DNA from: Burkholderiales bacterium
GTDB taxonomy: Bacteria; Pseudomonadota; Gammaproteobacteria; Burkholderiales; Burkholderiaceae_C
Direction: 5' to 3'
DNA: 64,000 bases
NCBI GenBank assembly: GCA_016191525.1
Contig: JACPOK010000037.1
Coordinates: 248,001-312,000, forward strand
The translations under genes were made by a program, and so were the position numbers. The notes under the pieces are model-generated. The model was not told where the DNA came from, ran no database searches, and saw only the letters and a list, made by a program, of their open reading frames with translations. How positions within the stretch are numbered: the first letter of the stretch is position 1; every line of letters starts with the position of its first letter. Below, piece by piece: positions 1-9,965 of the stretch.

Positions 1-371
1 GCGTCCACCACGCAAAGCTTGCGGTGCAGCCGCCGCCAGCTGCCCGGCCACAACAGGCCCAGCCAACCCAGCGGCGAATAAACCGCCCATTGCACGCCGG
101 TCTGCGCGAATCGCTCGGCCCAGGCCGGCGGCAGCGCCTCGGTGCCGTAGCCGTCCACCACCACCTGCACGCTCACGCCGCGGCGGGCCGCGCGTTCCAG
201 CGCGTACGCCACGTCGGCGCCGGAACCGGTGAAGTCGAAGATGTAGGTTTCCAGCCGCACTTCGCGCAGCGCGCCATCTATGGCCTGCGCGAGCGCCGGG
301 AACAGCTCACCGCTGCCCTGCAGCAGTTGCAGCCCGTGCCCGGGGCGCAATGGCGGGATGGCGTGCGACAT
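1..371 (-). CDS. clsB: Cardiolipin synthase ClsB-like phospholipase D protein (3' end outside window)
   Basis: The first 123 residues of a phospholipase D superfamily protein are visible; the rest runs off the window edge. The HxKxxxxD catalytic signature of the first PLD half-site is present as HRKLCVVD (His116, Lys118, Asp123). The preceding stretch (LETYIFDFTGSG, then VVVDGYGTE) matches the usual fold before that motif. ClsB-type enzymes join phospholipid head groups to make cardiolipin at the inner membrane. The gene is last in a tight minus-strand run, 7 bp after the endonuclease/exonuclease/phosphatase gene, a pairing common in Burkholderiales. The second HKD motif, needed for activity, cannot be seen. 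Confidence 0.8.
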   Translation of the reverse strand, partial: MSHAIPPLRPGHGLQLLQGSGELFPALAQAIDGALREVRLETYIFDFTGSGADVAYALERAARRGVSVQVVVDGYGTEALPPAWAERFAQTGVQWAVYSPLGWLGLLWPGSWRRLHRKLCVVD

Positions 372-378
372 GGAAAGG

Positions 379-1107
379 CTAGACCTTGAACTCCGCGATC
401 AGGGGCAGGTGGTCCGACATGCGCCACCAGATGCGGCCGCGGGGAATCTCCACGCCCACAGGCTTCAGGCCGCGGGCATAAACGAAGTCCAGCTGAGTCA
501 GCGGAAGCCGCGCCGGGTAGGTCTGTATCCGCTCGCCGATGAAGTCGTGGAAACCCAGCGCGCCCATCGCGGGGCGCAGCTTGCAGCCCCAGTCGTTGAA
601 GTCGCCGGCCACCACGACCGGCGCACGCTTGGGAATCTCGCGGGCGATGTAGGCGCCCAGCTGGGCGATCTGCCTCAGCCGGCTGCCGGCGATCAGCCCG
701 AGGTGCAGCACGATGAAGTGCACCGTGCGGCCATCCACCTCCACCTCGGCATGCAGCAGGCCGCGCTGCTCGAAGCGGTGGTCCGAGATGTCTTCATGCG
801 CATGCGAGTGCACCGGCCAGCGCGAAAGCAACGCGTTGCCGTGTTCCCCATGCTTGGTGGTGGCGTTGGTCCGGTAGATGGACTCGTAGCCCTCCGGGGC
901 CAGGAACTCGGCCTGCGGCAGCGTGGGCCAGCGGGTGAAATACTTCTCTTCCTGGCGATGCAGCTTGCGCACCTCCTGCAGGCAGACCACATCCGCATCC
1001 AGCTGCTCGACCGCATGGCCGATGTTATGGATTTCCAGCCGCCGCACCGGGCCGATGCCCTGCACACCCTTGTGAATGTTGTACGTGGCAATCCGCAATG
1101 TGCTCAT
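379..1107 (-). CDS. Endonuclease/exonuclease/phosphatase family protein
   Basis: A 242-residue protein with the EEP (DNase I-like) fold. The N-terminal TYNIHKG, the VCLQEV segment carrying the metal-binding Glu, the central VVVAGDFNDW and the C-terminal MSDHLPLIAEF are the family's conserved blocks in the right order. Members hydrolyse phosphodiesters in nucleic acids or lipids; the substrate cannot be deduced. I chose the ATG at 1107 because it overlaps the nudB stop as ATGA, typical of translational coupling, and because the conserved domain starts at once (STLRIATYN). An in-frame upstream extension would lie entirely inside nudB and is rejected. No signal peptide is visible. Confidence 0.85.
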   Translation of the reverse strand: MSTLRIATYNIHKGVQGIGPVRRLEIHNIGHAVEQLDADVVCLQEVRKLHRQEEKYFTRWPTLPQAEFLAPEGYESIYRTNATTKHGEHGNALLSRWPVHSHAHEDISDHRFEQRGLLHAEVEVDGRTVHFIVLHLGLIAGSRLRQIAQLGAYIAREIPKRAPVVVAGDFNDWGCKLRPAMGALGFHDFIGERIQTYPARLPLTQLDFVYARGLKPVGVEIPRGRIWWRMSDHLPLIAEFKV

Positions 1108-1556
1108 TGAGCAAATTGTGGCAGCAACAGGATGGCTTCGGCGTTGGACGGAGAGAAGCAGGCGTCGGCGGCTTCGCGCCAGGGCAGCCACCGGTAGCCG
1201 CTGTGTTCGCGCGGGTTCAGGACGACGGGTGTTCCTTCGGGCACGCAAAGGCCGAAGACATGCTCGGTATTGCGCGTCACGCCGGGGGCGTAGCGATGCC
1301 GCCAGCGCGGGTAGATGTCGTAGATGTTCTGCAGGCCCCAGCTCTTCAGTACCATGCCCGGGCCGCAGCCGATGCCGGTTTCCTCCAGCACCTCCCGGAT
1401 CGCAGTGCCTTCCAGGTGCTCGTGAAGCTCATCCTTGCTTCCGGTGACAGACTGCCAGAACCCGGGCGCATCGGCCCGGTTGATCAGCAGCACGTCCAGC
1501 ACCGGTGTGTGGATCACCACCAGCACCGACTCGGGGATCTTGAAGGGGCGGCTCAT
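1104..1556 (-). CDS. nudB: Dihydroneopterin triphosphate diphosphatase
   Basis: A 150-residue Nudix hydrolase, the same size as E. coli NudB. The Nudix box lies at about residues 39-62 and ends in REVLEETGI; the stretch before the REVxEE core is one residue longer than the strict consensus. NudB removes pyrophosphate from dihydroneopterin triphosphate in folate synthesis. The assignment is strengthened by position: it lies 10 bp downstream of aspS, as in many beta- and gammaproteobacteria. Its stop overlaps the next gene's start by four bases. Confidence 0.85.
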   Translation of the reverse strand: MSRPFKIPESVLVVIHTPVLDVLLINRADAPGFWQSVTGSKDELHEHLEGTAIREVLEETGIGCGPGMVLKSWGLQNIYDIYPRWRHRYAPGVTRNTEHVFGLCVPEGTPVVLNPREHSGYRWLPWREAADACFSPSNAEAILLLPQFAQ

Positions 1557-1566
1557 GCCGCTGCCC

Positions 1567-3354
1567 TCAGGCCTTCTCGGTACTGCGCAGCCTGATGTGC
1601 AGTTCGCGCAGCTGCTTCTCGTCCACCGGGCCCGGCGCCTGGGTGAGCAGGTCCTGCGCGCGCTGGGTCTTGGGGAAGGCGATCACGTCGCGCAGGCTTT
1701 CCGCGCCGGTCATCAGCATCACGAAACGGTCTAGCCCGATGGCGATGCCGCCGTGCGGGGGCGCACCGTACTGCAGCGCGTCAAGCAGGAAGCCGAACTT
1801 CAGCTGCGCTTCCTCGGCGTCGATCTTCAGCGCGCGGAACACCTTGCTCTGCACTTCCTCGCGGTGGATACGCACCGAGCCGCCGCCCAGCTCGATGCCG
1901 TTGAGCACAGCGTCGTAGGCCTTGGCGATGCAGCGGCCGGGATCGGTTTCCAGCCAGTCTTCATGGCCGTCCTTGGGCGAGGTGAACGGGTGGTGCACCG
2001 CGTTCCAGCGCTGGCCGTCCTCGTCGAACTCGAACATCGGGAAATCGACAACCCACAGCGGCTTCCACGCGCCTTCGATCAGGCCGCGCGCCTTGCCGAA
2101 CTCGCTGTGGCCCACCTTCACGCGCAGCGCGCCGATGGCGTCGTTGACCACCTTGGCCTTGTCCGCGCCGAAGAAGATCAGGTCGCCGTTGGCCGCGCCG
2201 GTGCGCTTGATGATCTCGGCGATAGCTGCGTCGTGGATGTTCTTGACGATGGGCGACTGCAGGCCCTCGCGGCCGGTGGCCGCGTCATTGACCTTGATCC
2301 AGGCCAGGCCCTTGGCGCCGTAGATCTTGACGAACTCGGTGTAGCCGTCGATTTCGCCGCGGCTCATCTCGCTGCCGCCTGGCACACGCAGGGCGACCAC
2401 GCGGCCGTCCTCGGCATTGGCGGGGCTGGAGAAGACCTTGAAGTCCACGTCTTTCATCACGTCGGTGAGCTCCGTGAATTCGAGCTTGACGCGCAGGTCG
2501 GGCTTGTCGGAGCCATACAGGCGCATGGCCTCGGCGTGCTTCATCACCGGGAAGGCCGGCAGCTCCACGCCGATCGCATGGTGGAAGGTGCTGCGGATCA
2601 TGCCCTCGAACATGGTGCGGATTTCTTCCTCGTCCAGGAACGAGGTTTCCACGTCGATCTGGGTGAACTCGGGCTGGCGGTCGGCGCGCAGGTCCTCGTC
2701 GCGGAAGCACTTGGTGATCTGGTAGTAGCGGTCATAGCCGGCCACCATCAGCAGCTGCTTGAACAGCTGGGGGGACTGGGGCAGCGCGAAGAACATGCCG
2801 TCGTGCACGCGGCTGGGCACCAGGTAGTCGCGCGCGCCTTCGGGCGTCGACTTCGTCAGCATGGGCGTCTCGATGTCGATGAAGCCGTTGGCATCGAGGA
2901 ACTTGCGCACCTCCATCGTCACCTTGTAGCGCAGCATCAGGTTGTTCTGCATGTACGGGCGGCGCAGGTCCAGCACGCGGTGCATCAGCCGGGTGGTTTC
3001 GGACAGGTTGTCGTCGTCCAGCTGGAACGGCGGCGTGACGGACGGGTTGAGCACCGTCAGTTCCTGGCACAGCAGCTCGATCTTGCCGCTCTTGAGGCTG
3101 TCGTTGGTCGTGCCCTCGGGGCGGGCGCGCACCAGGCCCTTGATCTGCACGCAGAACTCATTGCGCAGCAGTTCGGCGGCCTTGAACATGTCGGCGCGGT
3201 CGGGGTCGCACACCACCTGCACGTAGCCTTCGCGGTCGCGCAGGTCAACGAAGATCACGCCGCCGTGATCGCGCCGGCGGTTGACCCAGCCGCACAGGGT
3301 GACGGTCTGGCCCAGCAGGGCTTCGGTCACGAGACCGCAATATGTCGTACGCAT
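1567..3354 (-). CDS. aspS: Aspartate--tRNA ligase
   Basis: A 595-residue class IIb aminoacyl-tRNA synthetase. The N-terminal OB-fold anticodon-binding domain ([18 protein letters not shown]) is followed by the catalytic domain with motif 2 ([17 protein letters not shown]), a bacterial GAD insertion domain, and motif 3 near the C-terminus ([15 protein letters not shown]). I placed the start at the ATG at 3354 ([13 protein letters not shown]), the usual N-terminus in relatives; an in-frame GTG six codons upstream is possible. Neither start has a strong ribosome binding site. The protein could be discriminating or non-discriminating (also charging tRNA-Asn); that depends on whether the genome has asnS and gatCAB. 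Confidence 0.95.
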   Translation of the reverse strand: MRTTYCGLVTEALLGQTVTLCGWVNRRRDHGGVIFVDLRDREGYVQVVCDPDRADMFKAAELLRNEFCVQIKGLVRARPEGTTNDSLKSGKIELLCQELTVLNPSVTPPFQLDDDNLSETTRLMHRVLDLRRPYMQNNLMLRYKVTMEVRKFLDANGFIDIETPMLTKSTPEGARDYLVPSRVHDGMFFALPQSPQLFKQLLMVAGYDRYYQITKCFRDEDLRADRQPEFTQIDVETSFLDEEEIRTMFEGMIRSTFHHAIGVELPAFPVMKHAEAMRLYGSDKPDLRVKLEFTELTDVMKDVDFKVFSSPANAEDGRVVALRVPGGSEMSRGEIDGYTEFVKIYGAKGLAWIKVNDAATGREGLQSPIVKNIHDAAIAEIIKRTGAANGDLIFFGADKAKVVNDAIGALRVKVGHSEFGKARGLIEGAWKPLWVVDFPMFEFDEDGQRWNAVHHPFTSPKDGHEDWLETDPGRCIAKAYDAVLNGIELGGGSVRIHREEVQSKVFRALKIDAEEAQLKFGFLLDALQYGAPPHGGIAIGLDRFVMLMTGAESLRDVIAFPKTQRAQDLLTQAPGPVDEKQLRELHIRLRSTEKA

Positions 3355-3409
3355 TTTCTGGGATGAAGTCACGGAAGATAACGAGCCGCCTTTCGGTGGC
3401 GCGCCCTTG

Positions 3410-4018
3410 TTAGGGTTTAGGCCCCGCAGGCGAGACGACGCCCATGGAGACCACGTATTTCAGCGCCTCGTCCACGGACATCTTGAGTTCAATGCAGTCG
3501 CTGCGGCGAAGCATCACGAAATAGCCGCCCGTGGGATTGGGCGTGGTGGGCACGTACACGCTGAGGTATTCGCCCAGCAGGTAGTTGCTGACGTCGCCGC
3601 CGGGCGAGCCGGTGACGAAGCCGATGGTCCAGACGTCGGGGCGGGGCCACTGCACCAGCACCGCGACGCGGAAGGCATTGCCGCCCGGCGAGAACAGTGT
3701 GTCCGACACCTGCTTGACGCTGGTGTAGATGGAGCGCACCACCGGGATGCGGCCCAGGATGGCGTCACCCCAGACCACCAGCTTCTTGCCCAGGAAATTG
3801 CTGGCCGCCGCGCCGACCACCAGCAGGATGGCCAGGGCCAGCAGCACGCCGAAGCCGGGAATGTGGAAGCCCAGCAGCTTGTCGGGCTGCCAGGCACCGG
3901 GCAGGATCAGGAGGGTCTGGTCCAGCGTACTCACGATCCATTGCAGCACCCAGACCGTGATGGCCAGGGGCACGATGACCAGGAGGCCGGCGAACAGCCA
4001 TTTGCGCAGGGCACCCAT
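3410..4018 (-). CDS. DUF502 family membrane protein
   Basis: A 202-residue protein with two hydrophobic segments, at about residues 8-30 ([20 protein letters not shown]) and 55-80 ([20 protein letters not shown]), followed by a soluble domain with the family's [12 protein letters not shown] and [13 protein letters not shown] motifs. This fits DUF502, a conserved inner-membrane family of unknown function. It sits between fmdB (10 bp upstream) and aspS in the same direction, a conserved neighbourhood in Burkholderiales, so it is probably co-transcribed with them. Confidence 0.85.
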   Translation of the reverse strand: MGALRKWLFAGLLVIVPLAITVWVLQWIVSTLDQTLLILPGAWQPDKLLGFHIPGFGVLLALAILLVVGAAASNFLGKKLVVWGDAILGRIPVVRSIYTSVKQVSDTLFSPGGNAFRVAVLVQWPRPDVWTIGFVTGSPGGDVSNYLLGEYLSVYVPTTPNPTGGYFVMLRRSDCIELKMSVDEALKYVVSMGVVSPAGPKP

Positions 4019-4027
4019 GGCTGGCTT

Positions 4028-4384
4028 TCAGTTGCCGGCCGGGGCGGCGGGCGTGTTGCTCTTGCCGCCGGTGGAAGGGGTGTCGGGCTTGGCGCTGGGC
4101 GCAGGTGCGTCGGCCGGCTTGCTGCCGCCGTCCGGCCTGGCGCCCTCGGCGGCAGGTTTCGTTGCCTCGGTGGTAGCCGCGGCCGGCGCGGGAGCAGCGC
4201 CAGAGCTGCGGAAATCAGTGGCGTACCAGCCTGAGCCCTTGAGCTGGAAGCCGGCAGCGGTGAGCTGTTTGGTGAAAGCCGCAGCCCCGCAGGCGGGGCA
4301 GACCGTCAGCGGCGCGTCGGACATCTTCTGCAGGACATCCTTGGCGTGACCGCAGGAGCCGCATTTGTAAGCGTAGATGGGCAT
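4028..4384 (-). CDS. FmdB family zinc-ribbon regulatory protein
   Basis: A 118-residue protein. Its first 60 residues form the FmdB/CxxC zinc ribbon: MPIYAYKCGSCG, then CPACG about 20 residues later, ending in the GSGWYATDF motif typical of the family. The remaining half is Ala/Pro/Gly-rich and probably disordered. The founding member was described as a putative regulator of formamidase/acetamidase genes, but most members are of unknown role; here only the domain can be assigned. A good ribosome binding site (AAGGAGG equivalent on the minus strand is not present, but the start codon context follows the pattern of the run) does not decide the start; the conserved MPIYAYKC does. Confidence 0.85.
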   Translation of the reverse strand: MPIYAYKCGSCGHAKDVLQKMSDAPLTVCPACGAAAFTKQLTAAGFQLKGSGWYATDFRSSGAAPAPAAATTEATKPAAEGARPDGGSKPADAPAPSAKPDTPSTGGKSNTPAAPAGN

Positions 4385-4440
4385 TGCGCTAAGGAGGGTT
4401 GTGGGGGTGCAAAGCCCTCAATTATAGGTGACGGCACCGC

Positions 4441-4470
4441 CGTCATCCCCGCGCAGGCGGGGACCCAGAA
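4441..4470. repeat. Dispersed palindromic repeat of the TCATCCCCGC...GCGGGGACCCAG type
   Basis: The sequence has an inverted repeat TCCCCGC / GCGGGGA (4446-4452 and 4457-4463) with a four-base loop, followed by CCCAGAA. I recognise this from general experience as a short repeat found between genes in many proteobacteria; read on the minus strand it gives the tell-tale WVPACAGMT translation. It lies in the 100-bp gap between the symporter stop and the FmdB start. I saw only this one copy in the window. Confidence 0.6.
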
Positions 4471-4484
4471 GGGGTAATGCGCCC

Positions 4485-5927
4485 TCAGGCGCCCGCAAGG
4501 CGGTGGTGCGAGCCGTGGCTGTTCTTGATGGCCTGGGGCGCCAGCGAGCCGGCCAGCATGCCCGCCAGCCCCGCCAGAACGCCGGCCAGCTGGCCGGGGA
4601 ATTCGGCGCCGATGGGCGCGATCATGAAGACGAGCCAGGTGCCGACACCCAGCACGATGGACAGGATGGCGCCCTGGGTGGTGGCCTTTTGCCAGTACAG
4701 GCCGGCCACCAGCGGGATGAAGGCCCCCACCAGGGTGACCTGGTAGGCGCCGGAAACCATTTCGTAAATGGACGTGCCCTGGCTCTTGATGGCGTAGGCC
4801 AGCACGAACATGCTGAACACCAGCACCGTGATGCGCATGGTGCGCAGTTCCTGCCGGTCGTTGGTGCGCGGCCTGAACTGGCGCCAGATGTTCTCGGTGA
4901 AGGTAACGCTGGGCGCCAGCAGCGTGGCCGATGCGGTGGACTTGATGGCGGAGAGCAGAGCCCCGAAGAAGATCACCTGCATCAGGAAAGGCATTTTTTC
5001 CAGCACCAGGGTGGGCAGGATTTTCTGGGGGTCGTCCTTGAGCAGCACGGCCGTCTGCTCCGGCATGATGATCATGGCGCTGACCACCAGGAACATCGGC
5101 ACGAAAGCGAACAGGATGTAGCAGATGCCGCCGATGACGGGCCCCTTGGTCGCGGCGCCGGAGCTGTTGGCCGACATCACGCGCTGGAATACGTCCTGCT
5201 GGGGGATCGAGCCCAGCATCATGGTGATGGCCGCCGCGAAAAAGAACAGGATGTCCTTGAAGCTGGGCTCGGGCCAGAACCGGAACATGTCCTTGCTTAT
5301 CGCGAGCGACACCACCTTGTCGGCCCCGCCGGCCAGGTTGCCAGCGAACACGGCCAGGATGGCCAGGCCCACCACCAGGATGATCATCTGCAGGAAGTCG
5401 GTGATGGCGACCGACCACATGCCGCCGAACAGGGTGTAGGCCAGGATGGACACCACGCCGATGGTCATGCCCAGGGGGATGCTGATGGCCCCGGCCGAGA
5501 GCAGGTTGAACACCAGGCCCAGCGCCGTGACCTGCGCCGACACCCAGCCCAGGTAGCTGAGCATGATGATCAGGGAGCACGCGACTTCCACCGTGCGGCC
5601 GAAGCGTTCGCGGTAGTAGTCGCTGATGGTCAGCAGCGTCATCTTGTACAGCTTGCCGGCGAAGAACAGGCCCACCAGGATCAGGCAGGTGCCGGCGCCG
5701 AACGGGTCTTCGACCACGCCGTTCAGCCCGCTGTTGACGAACTTGGCCGGGATGCCCAGCACCGTCTCGGAGCCGAACCAGGTGGCGAAGGTGGTGGTGA
5801 CGATCATCACCAGCGGCAGGTTGCGCCCGGCGATGGCAAAGTCGGCGGTGTTCTTGACGCGCCTGGCGGCATACAGGCCGATGCCGATCGTGATCAGCAG
5901 ATAGACGAACACCAGCGTCAGCAGCAT
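4485..5927 (-). CDS. Sodium:solute symporter (SSS family)
   Basis: A 480-residue, very hydrophobic protein with about 12-13 predicted membrane segments. The N-terminal pattern (YLLITIGIGLYAARRVKN, then DFAIAGRNLPL and TTTFATWFGSETVLGIPA) is characteristic of the SSS family that includes PutP and PanF. These carriers use the sodium gradient to import proline, pantothenate, acetate, sugars or other solutes; the substrate cannot be read from the sequence. It sits between ubiB and fmdB in the minus-strand run, 44 bp after ubiB. Confidence 0.85.
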   Translation of the reverse strand: MLLTLVFVYLLITIGIGLYAARRVKNTADFAIAGRNLPLVMIVTTTFATWFGSETVLGIPAKFVNSGLNGVVEDPFGAGTCLILVGLFFAGKLYKMTLLTISDYYRERFGRTVEVACSLIIMLSYLGWVSAQVTALGLVFNLLSAGAISIPLGMTIGVVSILAYTLFGGMWSVAITDFLQMIILVVGLAILAVFAGNLAGGADKVVSLAISKDMFRFWPEPSFKDILFFFAAAITMMLGSIPQQDVFQRVMSANSSGAATKGPVIGGICYILFAFVPMFLVVSAMIIMPEQTAVLLKDDPQKILPTLVLEKMPFLMQVIFFGALLSAIKSTASATLLAPSVTFTENIWRQFRPRTNDRQELRTMRITVLVFSMFVLAYAIKSQGTSIYEMVSGAYQVTLVGAFIPLVAGLYWQKATTQGAILSIVLGVGTWLVFMIAPIGAEFPGQLAGVLAGLAGMLAGSLAPQAIKNSHGSHHRLAGA

Positions 5928-5971
5928 CGCTCACTCCTCGAATTTGGCCGGGATTATCCCGGATTTGGCCG

Positions 5972-7537
5972 TCAGAACAACCGCACGCGCAGAAGGACCT
6001 GCATGGCCAGCAGTCCCAAAGCAAAACCGATGCCGCCGTAGATGATCCCCTGCAGCAGCTTGTTGGTGCGCCGCTGCTCGGCCAGCAGTTCCTGCAGGTC
6101 GCGGCGGTGGTCCGAGGGGCGCTGCGCCAGGTAGGCATGCAGCAGGCGGGGCAGGTCGGGCAACAGCTTGGCATAGCGCGGAGCCTGCGCCTTGAGTTCG
6201 TCCACCAGCTTTTGTGGACCCACCTGCTCCAGCATCCACCTCTCCAGGAACGGCTTGGCGGTGTTCCACAGGTCCAGCTCGGGGTCCAGCTCGCGGCCCA
6301 GGCCCTCGATGTTCAGCAGGGTCTTTTGCAGCAGCACCAGCTGCGGCTGGATTTCAACGTGGAAGCGGCGCGAAGTCTGGAACAGGCGCATCAGCACCAT
6401 GCCCAGCGACAGCTCGCGCAGCGGCCGGTCGAAGTACGGCTCGCAGACGGTGCGAACCGCCGCTTCCAGTTCGTCCACGCGCGTTTCCGGCGGAACCCAG
6501 CCCGATTCGATGTGCAGCTCTGCGACCCGCTTGTAATCGCGCCGGAAGAAGGCGGTGAAATTCTGCGCCAGGTATTCCTTGTCATGCTCGGTCAGCGTGC
6601 CGATGATGCCGAAATCCAGCGAGATGTAGCGCCCGAAAGTGGCGGGTGCCAGGCTGACCTGGATGTTGCCGGGGTGCATGTCGGCATGGAAAAACCCGTC
6701 GCGGAACACCTGGGTGAAAAAGATGGTGACGCCGTCGCGCGCCAGCTGCGGCAGTTGCACGCCCGCCTGGCGCAGCCGCTCGGTCTGGCTGATGGGCACG
6801 CCGTACATGCGCTCCATGACGATGACTTCCGGGTGGCAGAAGTCCCACAGCATCTCGGGGATCAGCACCAGGTCCAGCCCGGCCATGTTGCGGCGCAGCT
6901 GGGCGGCATTGGCGGCTTCGCGCACCAGGTCCAGCTCGTCATGCAGGTACTTGTCGAATTCAGCCACCACTTCGCGCGGCTTCAGGCGCTTGCCATCGGC
7001 CGACAGCCCTTCCACCCAGCCGGCCATCATGCGCATCAGGCTCAGGTCTTTCTCGATCACGGGCAGCATGCCGGGGCGCAGCACTTTCACCGCCACCTCG
7101 CGCGTGTTGCCACTGCGGTCCTTCAGCGTGGCGAAATGCACCTGCGCGATGGAGGCGCTGGCCACGGGTACCCGCTCGAAGCTGGCGAACACGCTGTCCA
7201 CCGGCCTGCGGAAGGCGCGCTCGATGGTGGCGATGGCGATCGCCGAATCGAAGGGTGGCACCCTGTCCTGCAGCCGCGCCAGCTCGTCGGCGATGTCCGC
7301 CGGCAGCAGGTCGCGCCGGGTGGACAGCACCTGGCCGAACTTGACGAAGATGGGCCCCAGGTGCTCCAGCGCGAGCCGAAGCCGCTGGCCGCGTGGCGCG
7401 TTCAGCCTGCGGCCGAACGCCAGCACCCGTGCCAGGGTGCGCAGCCAGGGCCGCCGGAAACTGCTCAGGACCAGCTCGTCCAGCCCGTAGCGCAGGGCAA
7501 TCCAGACGATGAAAACGCCGCGGAAATAGCGCGTCAT
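5972..7537 (-). CDS. ubiB: Ubiquinone biosynthesis protein UbiB (ABC1/ADCK-like atypical kinase)
   Basis: A 521-residue member of the ABC1/ADCK atypical kinase family. The KxGQ motif is KFGQ (Lys66-Gln69), followed by the SxRxDLLP segment; further conserved blocks include the VKVLRPG nucleotide-binding lysine region, FHADMHPGN (catalytic loop) and LDFGIIG (metal binding). Two hydrophobic segments at the C-terminus anchor it in the membrane. UbiB is needed for ubiquinone synthesis, probably by supporting extraction or presentation of lipid intermediates. It starts 3 bp after ubiJ, with ubiE two genes upstream, so the pathway context is strong. Confidence 0.93.
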   Translation of the reverse strand: MTRYFRGVFIVWIALRYGLDELVLSSFRRPWLRTLARVLAFGRRLNAPRGQRLRLALEHLGPIFVKFGQVLSTRRDLLPADIADELARLQDRVPPFDSAIAIATIERAFRRPVDSVFASFERVPVASASIAQVHFATLKDRSGNTREVAVKVLRPGMLPVIEKDLSLMRMMAGWVEGLSADGKRLKPREVVAEFDKYLHDELDLVREAANAAQLRRNMAGLDLVLIPEMLWDFCHPEVIVMERMYGVPISQTERLRQAGVQLPQLARDGVTIFFTQVFRDGFFHADMHPGNIQVSLAPATFGRYISLDFGIIGTLTEHDKEYLAQNFTAFFRRDYKRVAELHIESGWVPPETRVDELEAAVRTVCEPYFDRPLRELSLGMVLMRLFQTSRRFHVEIQPQLVLLQKTLLNIEGLGRELDPELDLWNTAKPFLERWMLEQVGPQKLVDELKAQAPRYAKLLPDLPRLLHAYLAQRPSDHRRDLQELLAEQRRTNKLLQGIIYGGIGFALGLLAMQVLLRVRLF

Positions 7538-7540
7538 GCC

Positions 7541-8077
7541 TTACGCCTTGGGGGCGGGAGGGGATGGCGCGATGAACTGGCGCAGCGCCTCGGCCATGCG
7601 CCGCAGCGCCTGGCCCGCGGCGTGGGCCGGCGCATCGCCTACCAGGCGCGACAGGTCTTCCTCGATGTCCCAGCGCACGTTGTCCACCAGCCAGTTGATC
7701 TCGGCCGCGAACTGCACGTCACCGGCGATGCGCACCGGCGGCTTGTCGCCGCGCAGCGCGGCCTGGGTCAGTTGCCAGGGAGACTCCTCGGTCAATGTGA
7801 GGGTCAGGTCAGGCTGGGCCGCGGGCGAAGCCAGGTCCAGAAGGCCGGCCGGCGTGGCCGCCAGCCGCACAGTGAAGATGCGCCATTGCGCCTCCACCAC
7901 CCGGCCGCTCTGGCGCGCCAGCCGGGCCTGGGCCTCCGGCTCCTGCATCAGCACGTGATTGAGCAGCAGGACCAGGCGGCGCTGGACTTCCTCCACCAGC
8001 CAGGCGGGCGGCTGGAACCCGCCACCGAGCTTGCCGAACAGGTCGTCCAGAAAAGGAAAAGGGGACTGTGTTGCCAT
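7541..8077 (-). CDS. ubiJ: Ubiquinone biosynthesis accessory factor UbiJ (SCP2 domain)
   Basis: A 178-residue protein with an SCP2-like lipid-binding domain in the N-terminal half and a C-terminal region with the VQFAAEINWLVDNVRWDIEEDL pattern (cited here only in part) ending in a helical tail. In proteobacteria UbiJ, with UbiK, helps organise the aerobic ubiquinone-synthesis complex and binds lipid intermediates. The order ubiE, Tim44-like, ubiJ, ubiB with a 3-bp gap to ubiB supports the call over a generic sterol carrier protein. Confidence 0.85.
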   Translation of the reverse strand: MATQSPFPFLDDLFGKLGGGFQPPAWLVEEVQRRLVLLLNHVLMQEPEAQARLARQSGRVVEAQWRIFTVRLAATPAGLLDLASPAAQPDLTLTLTEESPWQLTQAALRGDKPPVRIAGDVQFAAEINWLVDNVRWDIEEDLSRLVGDAPAHAAGQALRRMAEALRQFIAPSPPAPKA

Positions 8078-8119
8078 AGTCCCCTGATTATGTATGCCCG
8101 TCCGCCGGGCAGGGCGCCC

Positions 8120-9103
8120 CTACTGAAGCGCCTGGACGCCCGCCACCAGCCAGCCGCTGCTGCCGCTCTTGGGCTTGGTCATGTTCCAGACTTCGCGGAA
8201 CGGGCTGGGCCCGGCCGAGGGTTCTTCGCGGATCATGCCGGAGAACTCCACGCTGGCCATGTAGTCGTCGCCCATGTCCTCGATGCCCAGCAGCTGCGCT
8301 TCGAGCATCACCACGTCGGTCTTGTTAACCTGCGCGCCGATGTGCGATTCGCGCTCGGACAACTGGGACTGGATTTCCTTGAGCATGGCATCAGTCATCA
8401 TCGCGCGCAGCGAGGAGATGTCCGAACGGTCCCAGGCGTCCTGCAAGGTCACGAAGTTGCGCTTGGCGGCCGCGATGAAGCCCTCGTTGTCGAAGCCCGC
8501 CGGAACACCCCAGCTCTGCGAGCCGGCCAGCGCCGCGCCACCAAGTGCCGAACCGATCTGGACGCCACTGCCGGCCGGCGCGTACTTGGCGGCGTCGAAG
8601 GCCATGCTGCTGCGCTCCCAGGGCCGTGCCGACGCATCATTGCCGACCTTGTCCGGGCTGTACTGCGGCGCCGTGGCCGCCGCTTCGGCGCCCGCGCCCT
8701 GGAAGGCGTAGGGGCTGGCCGGCTGCGCGGGAGGCGCACTGCGCCGGCGCATCACGAACCCGATCACCACCATGACCACCAGCACCAGCAGCGCGATCAT
8801 CAGGAACTGCCCGAACGCCGCGCCGAGGCCGAGCGAGCTGGCCAGCCAGGCCAGGCCCAGGCCGGCCGCCAGGCCGCCAAGCATGGCGCCCCAGGGACGC
8901 TTGGGCGCGGCTGCCGCAGGGTTGGCCGCCGGGGTGGCGGGCGCGGCCTGGTTTTGCGCCGCGCCGGCGGGTTTGGCCGCCTCGCGCTGCGTCACATTGC
9001 CGGACTGCTTGCCCACCGAGCTGCCGCCGCCAAGGCGCTTGGCCTCGGCCTGGATGCCGCCCAGCGCCAGAAATGCCACCAACACCAAAGACAAAAATTT
9101 CAT
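8120..9103 (-). CDS. Tim44-like domain protein with signal peptide
   Basis: A 327-residue protein. A signal peptide (MKFLSLVLVAFLALGGIQAEA) is followed by a Gly/Ala/Pro-rich segment, a hydrophobic stretch at about residues 90-125 including FLMIALLVLVVMVVIGFVM, and a C-terminal Tim44-like (TIM44/MRPL45-type) domain from about residue 200. I chose the ATG at 9103, preceded by AGGAGA on the minus strand, because it begins the signal peptide; a frame opening 16 codons further upstream would overlap ubiE. Bacterial members of this family are envelope proteins of unclear function. It lies between ubiE and ubiJ but nothing in it points to quinone chemistry. Confidence 0.8.
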   Translation of the reverse strand: MKFLSLVLVAFLALGGIQAEAKRLGGGSSVGKQSGNVTQREAAKPAGAAQNQAAPATPAANPAAAAPKRPWGAMLGGLAAGLGLAWLASSLGLGAAFGQFLMIALLVLVVMVVIGFVMRRRSAPPAQPASPYAFQGAGAEAAATAPQYSPDKVGNDASARPWERSSMAFDAAKYAPAGSGVQIGSALGGAALAGSQSWGVPAGFDNEGFIAAAKRNFVTLQDAWDRSDISSLRAMMTDAMLKEIQSQLSERESHIGAQVNKTDVVMLEAQLLGIEDMGDDYMASVEFSGMIREEPSAGPSPFREVWNMTKPKSGSSGWLVAGVQALQ

Positions 9104-9131
9104 GACGATCTCCTGCTTTCCCGTGAATGCC

Positions 9132-9866
9132 TCAACACTTGATTCCAACATGCAATGCCGCGACCCCGCCCGTCAGGTTGTGATAGTCCACATGCCCGAA
9201 ACCACCTTTTTTCATCAGGGCCTTGAGCTCTTCCTGCCCCGGGTGCATGCGGATCGACTCGGCCAGGTAGCGGTAGCTGCCCTCATCGCCGGCCACCAGC
9301 TGCCCCAGGCGGGGCAGCACCTTGAATGAATACCAGTCGTAGGCTTTCTCGATGGGCTTGGCCACTTTCGAGAACTCCAGCACCAAAAGCCTGCCGCCGG
9401 GCTTGAGCACACGATTCATCTCGGCCAGGGCCGCGTCCTTGTGCGTCATGTTGCGCAGGCCGAAGGCCACGCTCACCAGGTCGAAGCTGCCGGTTTCGAA
9501 CGGCAGTTTTTCCGCATCGCAAACCAGCGTGGGCAGCGCCACGCCGGCATCGAGCAGGCGGTCGCGCCCGGTGCGCAACATCGCCTCATTGATGTCGGTG
9601 TGGACCACGCGCCCGGTGGTGCCCGCCTTTTTTGCGAACGCCATCGCCAGGTCACCCGTGCCGCCCGCGATGTCCAGCACCTGCTGGCCCTCGCGCACGT
9701 TCGCGACCATCACGGTGTAGGCCTTCCACGCGCGGTGCAGGCCCATCGACATCAGGTCGTTCATCAGGTCGTATTTCGGCGCGACCGAATCGAACACGCC
9801 GCGCACACGCCGTGCCTTGTCGCGTTCGTCGACCGATTCGAAACCGAAGTGGGTGCTGCCGCTCAT
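9132..9866 (-). CDS. ubiE: Ubiquinone/menaquinone C-methyltransferase UbiE
   Basis: A 244-residue SAM-dependent methyltransferase. The SAM-binding motif is [12 protein letters not shown], followed by DINEAML and the UbiE/COQ5 signatures [13 protein letters not shown] and [13 protein letters not shown]. The N-terminal [18 protein letters not shown] is the typical UbiE opening. It carries out the C-methylation of demethoxyubiquinol in aerobic ubiquinone synthesis. It leads the run Tim44-like, ubiJ, ubiB. About 100 bp separate it from the DUF971 gene upstream. Confidence 0.95.
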   Translation of the reverse strand: MSGSTHFGFESVDERDKARRVRGVFDSVAPKYDLMNDLMSMGLHRAWKAYTVMVANVREGQQVLDIAGGTGDLAMAFAKKAGTTGRVVHTDINEAMLRTGRDRLLDAGVALPTLVCDAEKLPFETGSFDLVSVAFGLRNMTHKDAALAEMNRVLKPGGRLLVLEFSKVAKPIEKAYDWYSFKVLPRLGQLVAGDEGSYRYLAESIRMHPGQEELKALMKKGGFGHVDYHNLTGGVAALHVGIKC

Positions 9867-9965
9867 GGCCCGATGCTAGGCGCTTACGGTCGCGACCGAG
9901 GGCACAACCCTGCGCCTATGCAGGGAATATGTCGCGATTCTGATGAAAGGGGAAACGCCGCCCGG

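Noticed and set aside
4306-6174. A 622-codon minus-strand frame across the symporter
   Set aside because: It runs in a different frame from the symporter, is rich in Arg/His/Gly and ignores its membrane segments. The symporter frame is clearly real.
6107-9142. A 1011-codon open frame on the plus strand opposite ubiB, ubiJ and the Tim44-like gene
   Set aside because: It is antisense to clear genes, His/Gln/Ala-rich as expected of a GC-rich shadow frame, and has no family motif.
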